The notes under the pieces were generated by a model. That model saw nothing but the letters and a program-made list of their open reading frames with translations. It was not told the origin of the DNA and did no database searches. Positions 39,790 through 51,699 of a stretch of DNA of 64,000 nucleotides are shown here, piece after piece. Location of the stretch: positions 3,814,501 to 3,878,500 of the forward strand of contig JAFFSR010000353.1 in assembly GCA_017163975.1 (NCBI GenBank). Reading direction: 5' to 3'. Every line of letters starts with the position of its first letter. Within the stretch, counting starts at the first letter, position 1. Origin of the DNA: Anastatus disparis. Its lineage: Eukaryota > Arthropoda > Insecta > Hymenoptera > Eupelmidae. Both the position numbers and the translations under genes were made by a program.

Positions 39790-39790
<1 letters not shown>
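39166..39790. other. Unassigned; possible further BEL remnant
   Basis: Minus-strand phrases such as KSQETWPNFDP near 39280 might be eroded pol, but I cannot support it. No other gene is seen. Confidence 0.35.

Positions 39791-39847
<57 letters not shown>
39791..39847. repeat. TA microsatellite
   Basis: Pure TA run. The open frames across it are accidental. Confidence 0.95.
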
Positions 39848-39850
<3 letters not shown>

Positions 39851-40640
39851 AACCTTTTGTGCTAACCCGCATGCGCGCATACGCCTTAGTTTTCCTATGT
39901 GTGTAGGATATTTCATGACAACTTGCAGGCACCCATCTGTACACACTTAAGTCTATATACATGGGACATTTTTTATTAACTCGCATGCACACATACACGC
40001 AGCTTTTTATATATGACTAATTCTACTTCAAATTGAACAGCCTATATACAATCAAGTCACCAATCACTACACCGATGGAGTTTGTTATTCTACTTGGAAA
40101 ATAAGGATATACGTATTTTTTTTTTTTTTTTACCGAAATATCAAAATTTTATTAGCTATGCATATTGAAAAATTGCATACAAAAACTAAATGTTCGAACT
40201 GAAAATGTTCACAATAACTTTAGAGGGCTATCCTTTTACATATTTTCAATGAATTTTCGTAAACCTTTTTTTTTATTTTGTTTCGAGCCCTCTTCAATTC
40301 AAAGTAAGAAATTTCAAAAAAGACTAAAAAATGACTCAGATGTATGCATTTAACCAAAAAATGCACTTTTATGCGCATGCATTTTTCTCGAAAAGGCCAT
40401 CTTTTTTTTTGAAATTTTTTTGGCTGATGGAGGACCAAATTACATATCTAATGGTATCTGTTTGATCCCGTATTTTTTGTTTTCGAGCAAAAAATAATTT
40501 AGAAATTTTATTGTTGAAAAATGCTTGTATATACGTTCAGAAGTCTTAAACAATCTACATTCAAACGCTGTCGCATGTTTCGTGCATCATTTGTATGCAT
40601 GTATCTACCATCAATAGTTATATATATATATATAGTTGTA
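39848..40640. other. AT-rich, nothing assigned
   Basis: Short frames only. A short TA run at 40619-40635. Confidence 0.45.
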
Positions 40641-40654
40641 AGGAAAATTTCTAC

Positions 40655-41010
40655 GACCGAGGTCCTCCCTTTCTCTTTTTTTCCTCGTCCTCTTACCTAA
40701 TTTTAATCCTCTTTTTTTCCCTTTTTTTTACATTATTCTATGTTATTTGTTCCTCTTCCTTTTCTTTTCCTTTCCTCCCCTCTTCTTTTTCTCTTCTTTT
40801 GAGTTTCCTCATGCCTTCATTTTCTCTTCCCTCTCTCTTCCTCAAAAAATCCATCATTTTTTCCCGTAGTTTTTACGTATTTTAGGTCATTTTTACTCCT
40901 CCTCAGGTAAATCCTCAAATTTTACCTTTTTTTTTGTGTTATTTTACGTTATTTTACGTTTTTGTTGCTCTTCCTTAGCTGCTCCTTAGCTCATCCTCTT
41001 TGATCCTCAA
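40655..41010. repeat. Polypyrimidine tract
   Basis: The plus strand is dominated by TCCTC/TTCC/CTTTT for about 350 bp. It could form triplex DNA; no gene. Confidence 0.7.
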
Positions 41011-41235
41011 TTTCATTCGAATCTCATCATTTAAAAAGCTTCTTGCTAATTTTTATTGTTTGCACCTACTGCTTTTACTTTAAATATATAGAACAAACAT
41101 ATTAAGTTAATAATTTTTATGATAAATTTTATAAAATGTACAATTATTGCTTAAAAGAATAAATGACATCAAACATAATAAAATGGAAATTCCGCAAGCC
41201 CCCTGTGCGCAAGCGCGCCAACCTCCACTACTAAT

Positions 41236-41907
41236 TATTTTGTTAAAGATTTTAATAAAAATAAAGAAAATAATGCTTTATTTGAACTTAATAATATTTT
41301 TATTAATAAAAATATATCTTGTAAAGATTTTGGTTTACCTGAAACAAAAATAAATTTAATCACTTTGAACAATCATCATCATGATGAAATAGAAAGCAAA
41401 AAAAAATTTAAATTGATGTATAATAAATTAAACAATGAACAAAAATTAATTTTTGAAATTTTAACTGAAAAAGATAATAACAAAATATATTTTATTGATG
41501 GCCCTGGAGGAACAGGAAAAACTTTTTTATATAAGACTTTAATATTTTATTTTATATCAATTAATAAAAAAATTTTGTCTATGGCTTGGACTGTATTGCA
41601 TCTACTTTATTACCTAAAGGAATGGCAAGTCACAAGACTTTTAGATTACCTTTAAATTTAAATACAATTGAAAATGCATTTTTAGAATTAGAATCAGATA
41701 AAAAAAAATTAAGAGAAGCTGATATAATAATATGGGACGAAGCATCAATGATTTCAAAAAAAGCATTAGAAATAATTAATAATACATTAGAAGATGTTTG
41801 TTATAATAATTTTCTTTTTGGTGGAAAATTAATTATTTGAGGTGGTGATTTTCGACAAATTTTACCAGTTTTTAAACATAGAAATAGAAATTCAATTATA
41901 GAAGAAA

Positions 41908-41949
<42 letters not shown>

Positions 41950-43112
41950 AAAAGATTAATATATAAAGGATATTGTCCTCTATATGATTAACCTTTTATA
42001 TATGATGAAGTCGAGGAAGTCCCCCGCCCGGCATCTGTTTAACACATTACATCAGGCTAGGACTGTCAGACCCACCATACCGAAAACTTTGACTACCGAT
42101 GGATGGTCAGCCACTTTTGTAACCAACAATCAACCGATACCCAATGAGGTCGGATTTTTTAAAGAGTCGCGATATAAATGGCACATACACTTATTTTCTT
42201 TCGAAAAAAAAGTTAGAGGTACCTGGCCAGGATTCGAACCCATGCCCTCCGCGTTGAAGGCAAGAGCTCTATCCATTACGCCACCGCGCTCTCATAGAAG
42301 AAACAATAAAAAGTTCATATTTATGGCAATTTTTAGTATATTAAAATTAACAAAAAATATTCGATCTAAAAATGAAAAATTTGCTTCATTTCTATTACAA
42401 ATTGGTGATGGCAAAATAAACCCTTTCATAATTCCAAACTGATTACAGACTATCGATATTTGTTCTAAAATTTATTCTAATATTAATGAAAATTGTTGCA
42501 AAGAAAAAATTATATTAGCTCCTCATAATGAAGATATTATTAATTTAAATAAAAAAGTATAAAATTTATTAAATGGAAAAACTGAAACATATTATAGTAT
42601 TGATTACGCTACGCATAAAGGTGTTGACCAAACTGATGATAACATTTATTTGAATCACCAAATAGAATTTTTAAATAAAATTAAAAAAGGTTTACCACCT
42701 CATAAATTAATTTAAAAGTTAATGCTATAGTAATGTTGTTAAGAAATTTAAGTATATCGGAAGGATTATGTAATGGTACACGATTGAAAATTATAAATTT
42801 ATATAAACATAATATTGAAGCTGAAATAATAACAGGCGATAAAAAAGGGAATAAAATTTTTATTCCAAAAATTACTTTAAATACAGGAAATAATTCTTCA
42901 TTACCATTTATTCTTTACAGAAAACAATTTCCAATTATATTAACATTTGCAATAACTATAAATAAATCACAAGGTCAAAGTTTCGATAATGTAGGCTTAT
43001 TTATAAGAAGACCATTGTTTTCACATGATCAATTATACGTTGCTTTGTCAAGATGTAAAACTTTGAATAATATTTATATTTAAAATAATTTTGATGATAC
43101 ATCAAAAATAGA
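41236..43112 (+). pseudogene. Helitron Pif1-like helicase, C-terminal part
   Basis: Helicase motifs in order: Walker A GPGGTGKT (41510-41533), a ASTLLPKGMASHKTF block, Walker B IIIWDEASM, GGDFRQILPVF, RSKNEKFASFLLQIGDG, then NLSISEGLCNGTRL, FAITINKSQGQSF and LYVALSRCK. This order is diagnostic of the helicase half of the Helitron Rep/helicase protein, which unwinds DNA in rolling-circle transposition; the Rep domain is absent. Lesions: a 1-base deletion near 41593, TGA at 41838-41840, further stops near 42442, 42560 and 42714, and a SINE at 41911-42293. The copy stops at about 43112, where another transposon begins. Confidence 0.9.
41911..42293 (-). mobile_element. tRNA-derived SINE in the Helitron helicase
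   Basis: Flanked by a perfect 13-bp duplication ATAGAAGAAACAA (41898-41910 and 42294-42306). On the minus strand it starts with a tRNA-like head having an A box TGGCGTAATGG (RC at 42273-42283) and a B box GGTTCGAATCC (RC at 42230-42240), the internal RNA polymerase III promoter. It ends in a poly(A) tail (T run at 41911-41943). Removing it and one duplication restores the helicase reading frame (IIEETIKSSYLW). Confidence 0.93.
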
Positions 43113-43113
43113 T

Positions 43114-45360
43114 GGCTGATTCCATTCAGATTCATGCAGACCGTCACTGATCGGATTTTTTTTTTTCTTCTAAGTAATAAAAATACCTTCTATTATGTAT
43201 ACAAAGATAAAATTTAACTCGTAGAACGCTCAGAAAATTTTTACTACTTACATTTTACTAAAGCAATTTTAGTGTTGGATGTAAAAACGAAAATTCAAAA
43301 ATTGAAAATAAACCTATACTTTTAAATGACTATAGCTTCGTCAATTTTCAACCTTTTTGGGCGTTCTTTCAACGAAATTGTGCGGAACTCTGTCTAGTTT
43401 TAAATGCAATCTCGATTTTTGTAATACAATTTGATCTCACTGAGTTATTTACGAAAAACCGAAAAAAGCGACTTTTTTCAAACACGATTTTCTCAAAAAC
43501 TATATTATTTTTTTTTTTAATTTTTATATGATTTTATACATAAAAAATACTAACTTTTAGGGTAGGTGAAAATATGCGATTTTGCCTTATTTTTTTAAAA
43601 GATTTTTAAACGTTTTTTTTATATTTTCGATTTTAAAACATTGATACCATGGCGTATCGTACTATTTTTCCAACTTTACGTGTTCTTACAACTATTTTTA
43701 TGCTTTTATTTATTGATATATCAAAAATATCAACAATAATCTTAAAAATAAACCCCGGATCGAATATTTTGATCAATTAGAACCAAAATTATGACGATTT
43801 CAAGTTTAAAAAAAAATGCTGAAACTTTAAATAAATATGATATTTACATTGAGGAAACGCAATTTTCGTTAAAGATTAAAATCTGAAGATATAAATTTTT
43901 TAATTTAAAAAAAAAGTTATTCTGATGAAAGAATACATAACCATTTATCCTCTTTTTATGGTACATTATTATAATAAAATTTTTTTTTTTTTTGAAGAAT
44001 ATAATTTTTTTATCAGTTTGAATTAAGCTCCTAGAATTTGAATTTATTTTGTAGGGAGTTGACGCATGTCACTACTAGGTGGCAATGATTCGTTCTTTGC
44101 ATTCTCATCAACGACTTGACGCGTTTAAAAATATAAGAAAAGGAAGATAAAAAATAAAGTTGTTTAAGAAAAATTATTTTTTTCGATCTGTCATTGAACA
44201 GAATATCAATAATGGCATCACTGATTGTTAAAATGAAGTGCAAGGATTTAAAAGATAGGCACAAAAAAGTTGTTTATGATTGCTCTAAAAGTCCGCTTAG
44301 AGAATTAGGTGATCTAACGGAGTCTTTGAAGCGCTTGTATCCAAATACTTTTTTCTCTAGAGAAGATAAAGTATGCCCTTCGTGTTACAAAATAATATTA
44401 GATGAAGTGAAAAATGCGCCTATTTTATCGACTTCAAGCAGTCAACAATCTTTGGAAGATTTTATTCATAGTGAAGCTGTGGTAGAACAGCTCAACGAGA
44501 CTTCAAGTAATTTGAAATTAAACATTTCACGAATTAAAATGCCTCAAAGTATCAATATCAAGATGCGAGAATCTTATGCTCTCCGAAAAAGAAAACAAAT
44601 AAGCGATGCATTTGATTCACAAATAGCAAGTAAAATGATGAAAGTCTACGATATAACGGATTTGCCCGCATTGAATGAAAATAATGAATGTAAAAAAAAT
44701 GATAAATGGCTTGAGAATATTAGAATTGCATTAAATAATTGTTCAAATTTTCTTGAGAAAGTGCGATTATTGAGTATTATACCAAGTGATATTTCCAAAG
44801 ATTATTTACTATCAGTTTTACCAAATGTAACTATTTATATGATTGATCAAGCACGATCATTGGTAAATAATAAAAAAATTTAAAATCAGTCTGAGAACTA
44901 TTGTAGCCATTCTTTGGATAGTGAAATTGTAATAAAAGTAAAGGATTATTATCTGAACGATGATTTTAATTGTTCTCGTCAAAGTGCGAATAAAAGCGAC
45001 ACAGTATCTATCAAAGAAAATGGTATAAAAACTAAAAAAGTCAAACGCTTTCTTACGCGAAGTATAAAAGAAATATATCAATTATTTAAAGACGAAAATC
45101 CTGAAATGAAAACAAAAATTGGTAAATCAACATTCTACGCTTTGAGACCGAAGTGGGTTATACCACATCCACCCACCGATTCGTGTCTTTGCGTTTACTG
45201 CGAGAATCTTAAACTTATGTTAGATGCTTTGAATAATTATAAAAAAGAGAATAAACAAGACATTGCAGATTTGGAATTGAAAATATGTTCTTCACTTTTT
45301 TGTTCAAAAGATGATATGAAATGTGTACTAAGAGAATGTAAAGAATGTCCCATTGGAGAG
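43114..45360 (+). mobile_element. Long-TIR DNA transposon, copy A (5' half)
   Basis: It begins GGCTGATTCCATTCAG with the same end as 51700 and (inverted) 57720. The left arm shares phrases with copy B (GATTTTCTCAAAAACTATAT, GATCAATTAGAAC). It carries the first half of the transposase, then breaks off at about 45360. The right end is missing. Confidence 0.8.
44212..45360 (+). pseudogene. DDE-like transposase, N-terminal half, copy A
   Basis: About 380 residues: a Cys-pair motif VCPSC near residue 60, a basic stretch SYALRKRKQIS, a helical region, KDYYLNDDFNCSRQSANKSD, then STFYALRPKWVIPHPP and a CVYCENLKLM / CKECP cysteine cluster. One in-frame TAA (44881-44883) replaces the Tyr codon of copy B; otherwise the frame is open up to the breakpoint at about 45360. 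Insects carry multicopy transposase-like proteins with this SRQ..KxD / LRPKW / CxC layout and a downstream FKNR...GKG core. I do not assign a superfamily name. Confidence 0.75.
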
Positions 45361-45574
45361 AAAGAGTCTACTTACTCTTTACTTAGCTGCCTACCCGACA
45401 CTGAAGTGGCTTTTGCTGATCGCTTGCTCTGCGCACGCCCTTATCTTCACAGTGGAAAATTCGTTAGCTTTTGTCGACAAAAATCGCATCATAAGTGGCG
45501 CGGCTCACGAAACAGCTACCACTCCGATATTTTTGACTAATTACTTTCTGACAGCTATGCAGAAACTGTTTTAG
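45353..45574 (+). other. Unidentified ORF joined to the broken transposase
   Basis: Where copy A departs from copy B, a stretch of higher GC and open frame begins and runs to a TAG at 45572-45574. It reads KSLLTLYLAAYPTLKW, then LLLIACSAHALIF, then VENSLAFVDKNRIISGAA, then HETATTPIFLTNYFL, with one hydrophobic, membrane-like segment. Downstream it is AT-rich like a 3' UTR. The composition suggests real coding origin (a captured or retro-inserted gene end), but I do not recognise the family. Confidence 0.45.
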
Positions 45575-45788
45575 CTTTCAATTTAATTTAAAACAAGTTT
45601 TACAGAAGGAAGAAATCTTCAATTTTAGTAAAATAAAAATAAAATACCCTTTAAGTGAATCAAATTTACACAACAAAATGAAATTTAAAAATCAATTAAT
45701 CGTTGAAATTAAATGAAATGAATTAATAAAAATGGTAAAAATTTAAATAAATTATTTAATGAAAATTTCCGTCCAAACAATGTTATCT
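45575..45788. other. AT-rich, UTR-like
   Basis: Follows the stop of the preceding frame. No repeat seen. Confidence 0.35.
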
Positions 45789-45847
45789 GGCTGATTCCAT
45801 TCAGATTCATGCAGGCTGTCACTAATCGAATTTTTTTTTTCTTCTAA
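45789..45847 (+). repeat. Solitary end of the long-TIR transposon
   Basis: GGCTGATTCCATTCAGATTC and the T run that follows match the end at 43114, in the same orientation, so it is not that copy's right terminus. It is cut by the next element after CTTCTAA. Confidence 0.8.
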
Positions 45848-46130
45848 CTAGGAGAGTGTCACAACTCCGGATCACGGATTTTGCTCAAACTTTGGGATGA
45901 GTTTTGTGACGTGGTTTTACGTCCCAAGAAATTTTCATAATTTTTTTAATCAATTTTTTTTAAGTGAATAATAGATCTGATGGCGCCTATAAAAGTCTTA
46001 AACTGGAATTTAAAATAAGAGTTAAAATAAAACTATTTTCCTTTTTATGTAAACTGTAATGGAGAGGAATTCAAAATGTAATTCAAATCTTCCCGCCTAA
46101 TGACAATGAAGTTGAAGAAGAGAGAACGTT
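45848..46130 (+). mobile_element. One end of a CAAGGAGAG-family element
   Basis: CTAGGAGAGTGTCACAACTC sits after TAA and resembles the end at 28734 (CAAGGAGAGCACC then CTCCGG). I did not find a matching opposite end. Confidence 0.45.
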
Positions 46131-48440
46131 AGTGGCGCCAGTTGTGAAAAGTAAGAAAAGAAATGCGGTTAAAAGAAATGATTATTAAAATATGAAAAGA
46201 CTTAATTTACTATAAAATAATTAGGATTATATAGCGTTTGAAAAGATTTATACTTGTAATTTTGAGTGTTATAAGTCATGTACGCCGCAAAGAAAAAGAT
46301 TGTTAACGCGTTGTATGAGTGAGTAAGAAAGAGATAAAGCGATTAGACGCAAGCAAGCCGGTAGTAAGTAAACGCGTCGTATATATATATTCAAAAGGAA
46401 CAGAGGTTTTCAACTATATTTAGCGTCATAAATAGCAAAAATAATTTTGTCTTAATTTTCTTTATTTTCTTTTAGTAATTTGCGTATAAATCAATGAATG
46501 ATGTATAAGATGTAAAATTTAGCGCCCGGAAATTTTTAATAACAAGCGCCGTGATTGGCCTGTCAAAATTTTTATGTGTGGTCAACCTCAAGAATGTGCG
46601 GGCCCGGTGTCAAAGTGGAGAGAGTATCGAGTGAGATCGGACGTGTGTCACGAGTGCTTAATAAAACAAAGAGCCCTTTGTGAGAAAAAAAGCGTGTTAA
46701 AAGAAAAGTCGTGTAGAGTCAAATAGAGAATTTGTACGTTAAAAGAAAAAAAAATTGAATTTTTTTTTTGTCCATTAGTGCTATAAAAGGAGAATTTCAA
46801 TTTTTTATTTCATTTACGGTCGTTGTTCTTTTATAAAAATTGAGTGAGAGAATTCTAATTGCCGTATATAAATGTGTAATTTCTGGGTAATAATTTAATA
46901 TTATTAGAGTCGAACGTTATCAATTCGTATTGGGGCCGTAACGTAAAAGAAAATCTAGCGAGAAAGAAAATTTATCAAATTTATCGAACAGTGAGAAAAA
47001 TAGTGGCGCCTTTATTAGTAGCGCCGTTATACAACGTTAACAGACCCGATCTCACATTCAACCAAACCTACGCTGCACCCTCTCTATCAACGTCATCTTC
47101 GTAGCGCCAGCCTCTGTCCAGGAAGCCAGCGAAGACAAGCCGAGAGCAAGCGGAGATAGGAAAAGGAGAATAGAGAGAGAGGGTATAAAAAAGGTATAAA
47201 GTGTATTAATTACGTTATCTGTATGTGCTTGCATAACGTAACGTGTTCTTAAACTTTGTGATCGTGCGTAAATTTCTTTCAATTAGAAATATTATATTAT
47301 TATATATAATTATTAGCTTCCGGTGAATGTAAATAAATAAAGTCTAAAAAAAGTGAAATTAAAATTTGTGAATTTATGCCGTTCAGAAGTGACTTAAAAT
47401 CTTCGAGGCATTTGGCATAACAAGTTGTAACGTTCGCCGGGTTCCGCGAAGAAAGCCTCTGTTGCCAGTGAAAAGGGGGAGAGACAAAGCTTTGAACATA
47501 AGAAAGAGTATAGAGTTGATGCGCTTGCTTACCGATAGAAAAGTTGAAACCGTGCGTCCTTCTATATTATAGTAGAGCTACTGAGAGAGAACGTGTGTGA
47601 GTGAGAGAGAGAGAGCATATTTATTTGGTTTTTTTTTAGTTGCACCGCAAGTGTTATTAAGAATGAAATCATTTGTTCTATTTCTTATATTATATTAGTG
47701 GCGATGGATTTATTATATGCGAATGTGTGTGTGAAAGAATTCAAACAGAGCATTTTAAGCCATTGCCAAAATTATTAGATTTCAAGTAAATAGTTTCTTT
47801 TCTTTTTTTTATTGTTTAATTAAAGAAGTTTATTATTTTAACTATTGAAATCATGTACAGTGTTTCTTTCAAATACCCCTTTTAAATAATATTTCATTGC
47901 AAAAATTTTAATACATTTTCTAAACTATTGCGCCTAAATCTTGGGCCTTTAAAACCCGAACAAGGGCTACAATTTTTCAGGGGACTCCTTCTGTAGATCT
48001 TTCGTAAAAAAGTAAGATTGAAATATAAATAAATAAATTCGACGTTTTAGGGAATAGTTGGATGTCCGACTATTTATCACGTTGCAGTTTTCACATGACA
48101 AAATATGAAAAAAGCTACGGTTAGTCACATACGCTCAATATTTCCTTAGATACAGGCTATTAAAGAAAATCACTAAAAAAGTTACTAGATTTTTAAACGT
48201 ATATAGTTCTTTAGCATTGATAGCTAGAAACTTGAAACTGTTTTTTAAATGAAAGCTTAGCTCAATTGGAAAAGTAAAATAAATTTTTTAATAAATCTAA
48301 AAATTAAAATATAAATTGAATTTGTTTTTTTTATAATCATTGATTTCCATTTTATTCTATTTTAATTTTTACAATTTAATTTATAAAATTTTATCCCACA
48401 TTTTAACGTAGCTTTACATTCTTTTGATTTTCTATTTTTT
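46131..48440. other. Moderate-GC, non-coding, unassigned
   Basis: About 46530-47560 is less AT-rich and purine-rich, with two TATA-like boxes (CTATAAAAGG near 46782, GTATAAAAAAGG near 47181) and AATAAA signals. It resembles a 5' UTR or an LTR-type regulatory region, but no paired LTR, primer site or reading frame was found. Confidence 0.35.
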
Positions 48441-48451
48441 TATTATTTTAC

Positions 48452-48457
<6 letters not shown>

Positions 48458-48487
<30 letters not shown>
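48458..48487. repeat. TA microsatellite
   Basis: Pure TA run. Confidence 0.95.
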
Positions 48488-48489
<2 letters not shown>

Positions 48490-48667
48490 CCAATATTATC
48501 CTTTTACTAACAATAAAAATTTTTAAAAACAAAACTACTCTGATTCTGGAGAGTCCTCTAAAGTTTGAGACGCCAGTAAGACCTGTTAAGAGCAGCCTTT
48601 GAGCCGCACTTAACGGTAAGAGTTCAAAAAAGAAGAATGAATAAATAAACTCCCAATAGGAATTAGC

Positions 48668-48787
48668 ATGTTACCAACTATTCACCGCAGCTCCGTCTGG
48701 AAAGTGATTCCCCGCGAAATTAAAGACGCATTAAGTAACCGTTCCTATGTAAAAGAAGGTGGTAAAAGTCCTGACGTTACACATTGA
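48668..48787 (+). other. Small ORF of 39 codons, unidentified
   Basis: ATG to TGA, reading MLPTIHRSSVWKVIPREI, then KDALSNRSYVKEGGKS, then PDVTH. It has mixed residues and normal codon use in an AT-rich setting, so it may be a fragment of a real exon or of a retroelement. No family recognised. Confidence 0.25.
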
Positions 48788-49254
48788 CTGTGAGTATGGT
48801 ATTATAATTTTCTGTTCATTATTAAAAAATAATAGTTGCATATTTACTAATATTTGCATCAGTAAAGAAATTGATGTTATGTACTAATGTACCAGTGCTG
48901 ATGCCTACTTGCCATCAATTAGATTCATTTAATACACGAGACACGAAAAACTTCGAGAAAAATAAATCCCATATAAAAGATATATTATTACTTTATTTAT
49001 TTTCTTATTATTATTAAAAAAATTAAAGAAATAGTCAACTTTTTAAATTATTTTTCAGACTTTTCTTAAATTTAAAAAGCGTTCAAGCATAATGTATAGT
49101 CCGCAACCGATTTAGGTCCATCCGATTAAGGTCCTCTTCTACCACTTGACCTTCGAGTGACTATTTCATAACTCATGTTTGATTTAGGACTGCTTATAAA
49201 TACAGAGATTTTAATTAATGAAATGTATGAAAATTGATTAAAAATTTTAAAAAA
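48788..49254. other. AT-rich, nothing assigned
   Basis: No gene or repeat that I can support. Confidence 0.45.
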
Positions 49255-49494
49255 TATAGGGGTCACCGGGGCTAATCGGACCCCCGGGGAAAAGCGGACT
49301 GGTATCACTTTATATAAATATATATTACATATTTATTTTACCACTGAGATTTTAATATTGTTACATCAAATTGCTTTCTTTGTTAGAGTTTATTTATAGT
49401 TATTTCAATCTTCTAATATTTACTTGTACTTATATCCAGTGGTGCCAGTCCAATTTTCCCCGGGGGTTAGATTTATCCCGGTTTCCCCTATATA
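49255..49494. mobile_element. Short fold-back element
   Basis: TATAGGGGTCACCGGGG...CCCCCGGGGAAAA on the left pairs with TTTTCCCCGGGGG...CCGGTTTCCCCTATA on the right. It includes the 74-bp segment that reappears at 53527-53600. Confidence 0.7.
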
Positions 49495-51299
49495 TATTAA
49501 TTTTATCTATATGAGCAAAATTTTTACTTTTCAGTCAGTTTGTGGGGGGGGGGGTCTGACTATTTCTCCTTCATTTTAGTATGTTATTGTACCTTAAAAA
49601 ATACTTTCTGCAAATTTTCAGCCCTCTAGCTTTTCTTGGACCCGAGAAAATGCAATTAATATGCCAAAAAATGGCCCTTTTCGCCCTATTTTCGCAGATC
49701 GATATCTTCATGATATATGAGGCGATTTAATTTTAACAAATGTGATTTTTTTTGTCTTTACTTTTAGTTTTTATAAAAAAATTTTGAGAACTTCAAGTAT
49801 TAAGGCTCATTGTTGGGAACCGATTAAGTGAGACAGAAAATTAGAAAATTTGATTATTTTTAAATGATTGACAAATCTGCAATAATAAATATAGAACCTT
49901 CTTACTGGTCGCGATTTATTGGTTTTGGAATCACTTTCGAAAGGCAACCTGATAAATTAAAATTCGTGACGTAGATTCTGAGATACAGCTGTTTGAATGT
50001 GGTCATTTTTCCGAAACTAGTGTTTTTTCGCATTTTTAAACTAGCACAGGTCATTTCTACCTGCTTAAAAGTGCATAACAATTTAACTAAAAGTAATTCT
50101 AGACATAAAATACAATTTCTTTTTAGAAATTTTCCTGGCCCGAATCTCAATCCAGTTCATTTGGACCGCTGAAAATTTCATTTTCTGCTCCTCAAATAAA
50201 CCAATTTAACTAGCCGTTGTGGTTCTTGCTCTTCATTTTATTCATCTAGCAAATAATGGTTTCTAAAATAAGCTACTACACCTTTAATTTAAGCTTTGCT
50301 AAATGTCTCTCGCTGTTTTAGAACTAGACTTATGGCAATTTAAAGATTTTCCTGAACTTGAAGTTTTATGCCTAAATCGCTGATTTTTAAATTTAACCTC
50401 GAAAGTGCAATAGTCCAAGTTTTAGAGTGAAAAAGGCTTTTCTGAAATATTAAAATGAATATCCTGACTTTTAGTGTAATAGTTAAAACAGCCTCCTGTG
50501 AAAATTTTTGTTTTCTAGGTTTTAACACTCGAAAAAACCCTCTTTATAAATTTAAACATATGTTAAATGTTACTAAAGTAACATCGATACTCAAGTAACA
50601 CCTTTGCTTGAGTTGAAACGTTGCTTGAGTTAGGTTTATGAATCGCAATCTAAGTTTTATATTCTGCATATCCCGAATGCCGAAATCAGATAAGACGGAA
50701 TAGAAGTGACGTCATAGAACAGTTAATCAGAGATATTTACAAAATAATATAAGAATTTGTCCGCAAATTTCAAACTAAAAACAAAAATGTTTGAAAAGTG
50801 TAAAAAATTACTTAAAATTATTCTAACGAGACTCTTTTATTGTAAAAATGAAATATTTCCTACTGCCATAAAGAAATAATTTAATTAACTATGTTATTTC
50901 TTAATTATAATGTTGCTAATCAATATAACTTTTATTTCACGCCATATGAACGTAGAAAATGAAATTTGATGGTATAGAAAAAGTGATTAAACTAGAAGTA
51001 AAGACAAAAAAATGACACTTGTTAAATTAAAATTTGCTCACAGGTCATGGAGATATTGAGCTGCAAAAATAGGGTGATAAGGGCCCTTTTTGGCATATTA
51101 ATTGCGTTTTCTCGGGTCCAAGAAACGCTAGAGGGCTGAAAATTTGCAGAAAGTATTTATTTTAAGGTACAGTAACATACTAAAATGGAGGAGAAATGGT
51201 CAGACCTCCCCCCCCCCCCCACAAACTGACTAAAAAGTAAAAAATTTGCTCATATAGATAAAATTAATATATATAGGGGAAACCGGGTTAAATCTAACC
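49465..51299. mobile_element. Long fold-back element
   Basis: Arms of about 300 bp: 49465-49770 pairs with about 50995-51299 (TCAGTCAGTTTGTGGGGGG with CCCCCCACAAACTGACTAAA, and CCCTCTAGC with GCTAGAGGG). The centre (49770-50995) is AT-rich with short frames and no recognised gene. Its right end repeats TATATAGGGGAAACCGGG, the motif shared with the short element to its left. Confidence 0.75.
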
Positions 51300-51699
51300 T
51301 AAGGAAGGAAAATAATTATTTTCCTCCCTTAGGAAAAATAATTCCATTTTTGCAAAAGACGCTACTTTTGCTCTGGGCACAATGAAATAAGCTGACTATG
51401 GAAAAATAAAATTTAATATACATTTGATAATTAATTTATTGAACAATAATTATATATTTTATATAATAAATAATTTTACATTAGAAGTGAACAAAATGTT
51501 TAGTTCACTATTGTTGCCAATCTTGTGTGAACGACTCTTAACTACTGAACGTTAGATATATTTATGCAAACTTTAGTTTACATTTATGTATCCAACAAAA
51601 TTATTATTAATATGAAATAAATTCGATAGTATAATTATAAACTTGCCGTCGAGGCGCTACCGCGCCTCTTGATATAATGATAAGAAAATTTCTAAAGAA
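51300..51699. other. AT-rich, nothing assigned
   Basis: A small palindrome (CCTAAGGAAGG...CCTCCCTTAGG) at 51298-51333; otherwise nothing. Confidence 0.45.

Noticed and set aside
42200..42293. Possible functional tRNA gene
   Set aside because: A and B boxes are good, but the unit has a poly(A) tail and target duplication and lacks a complete cloverleaf that I could pair, so it is a SINE head.
47383..47480. Primer-binding-site-like TGGCATAACAAG beside an LTR
   Set aside because: No matching tRNA 3' end known to me, and no second LTR downstream.
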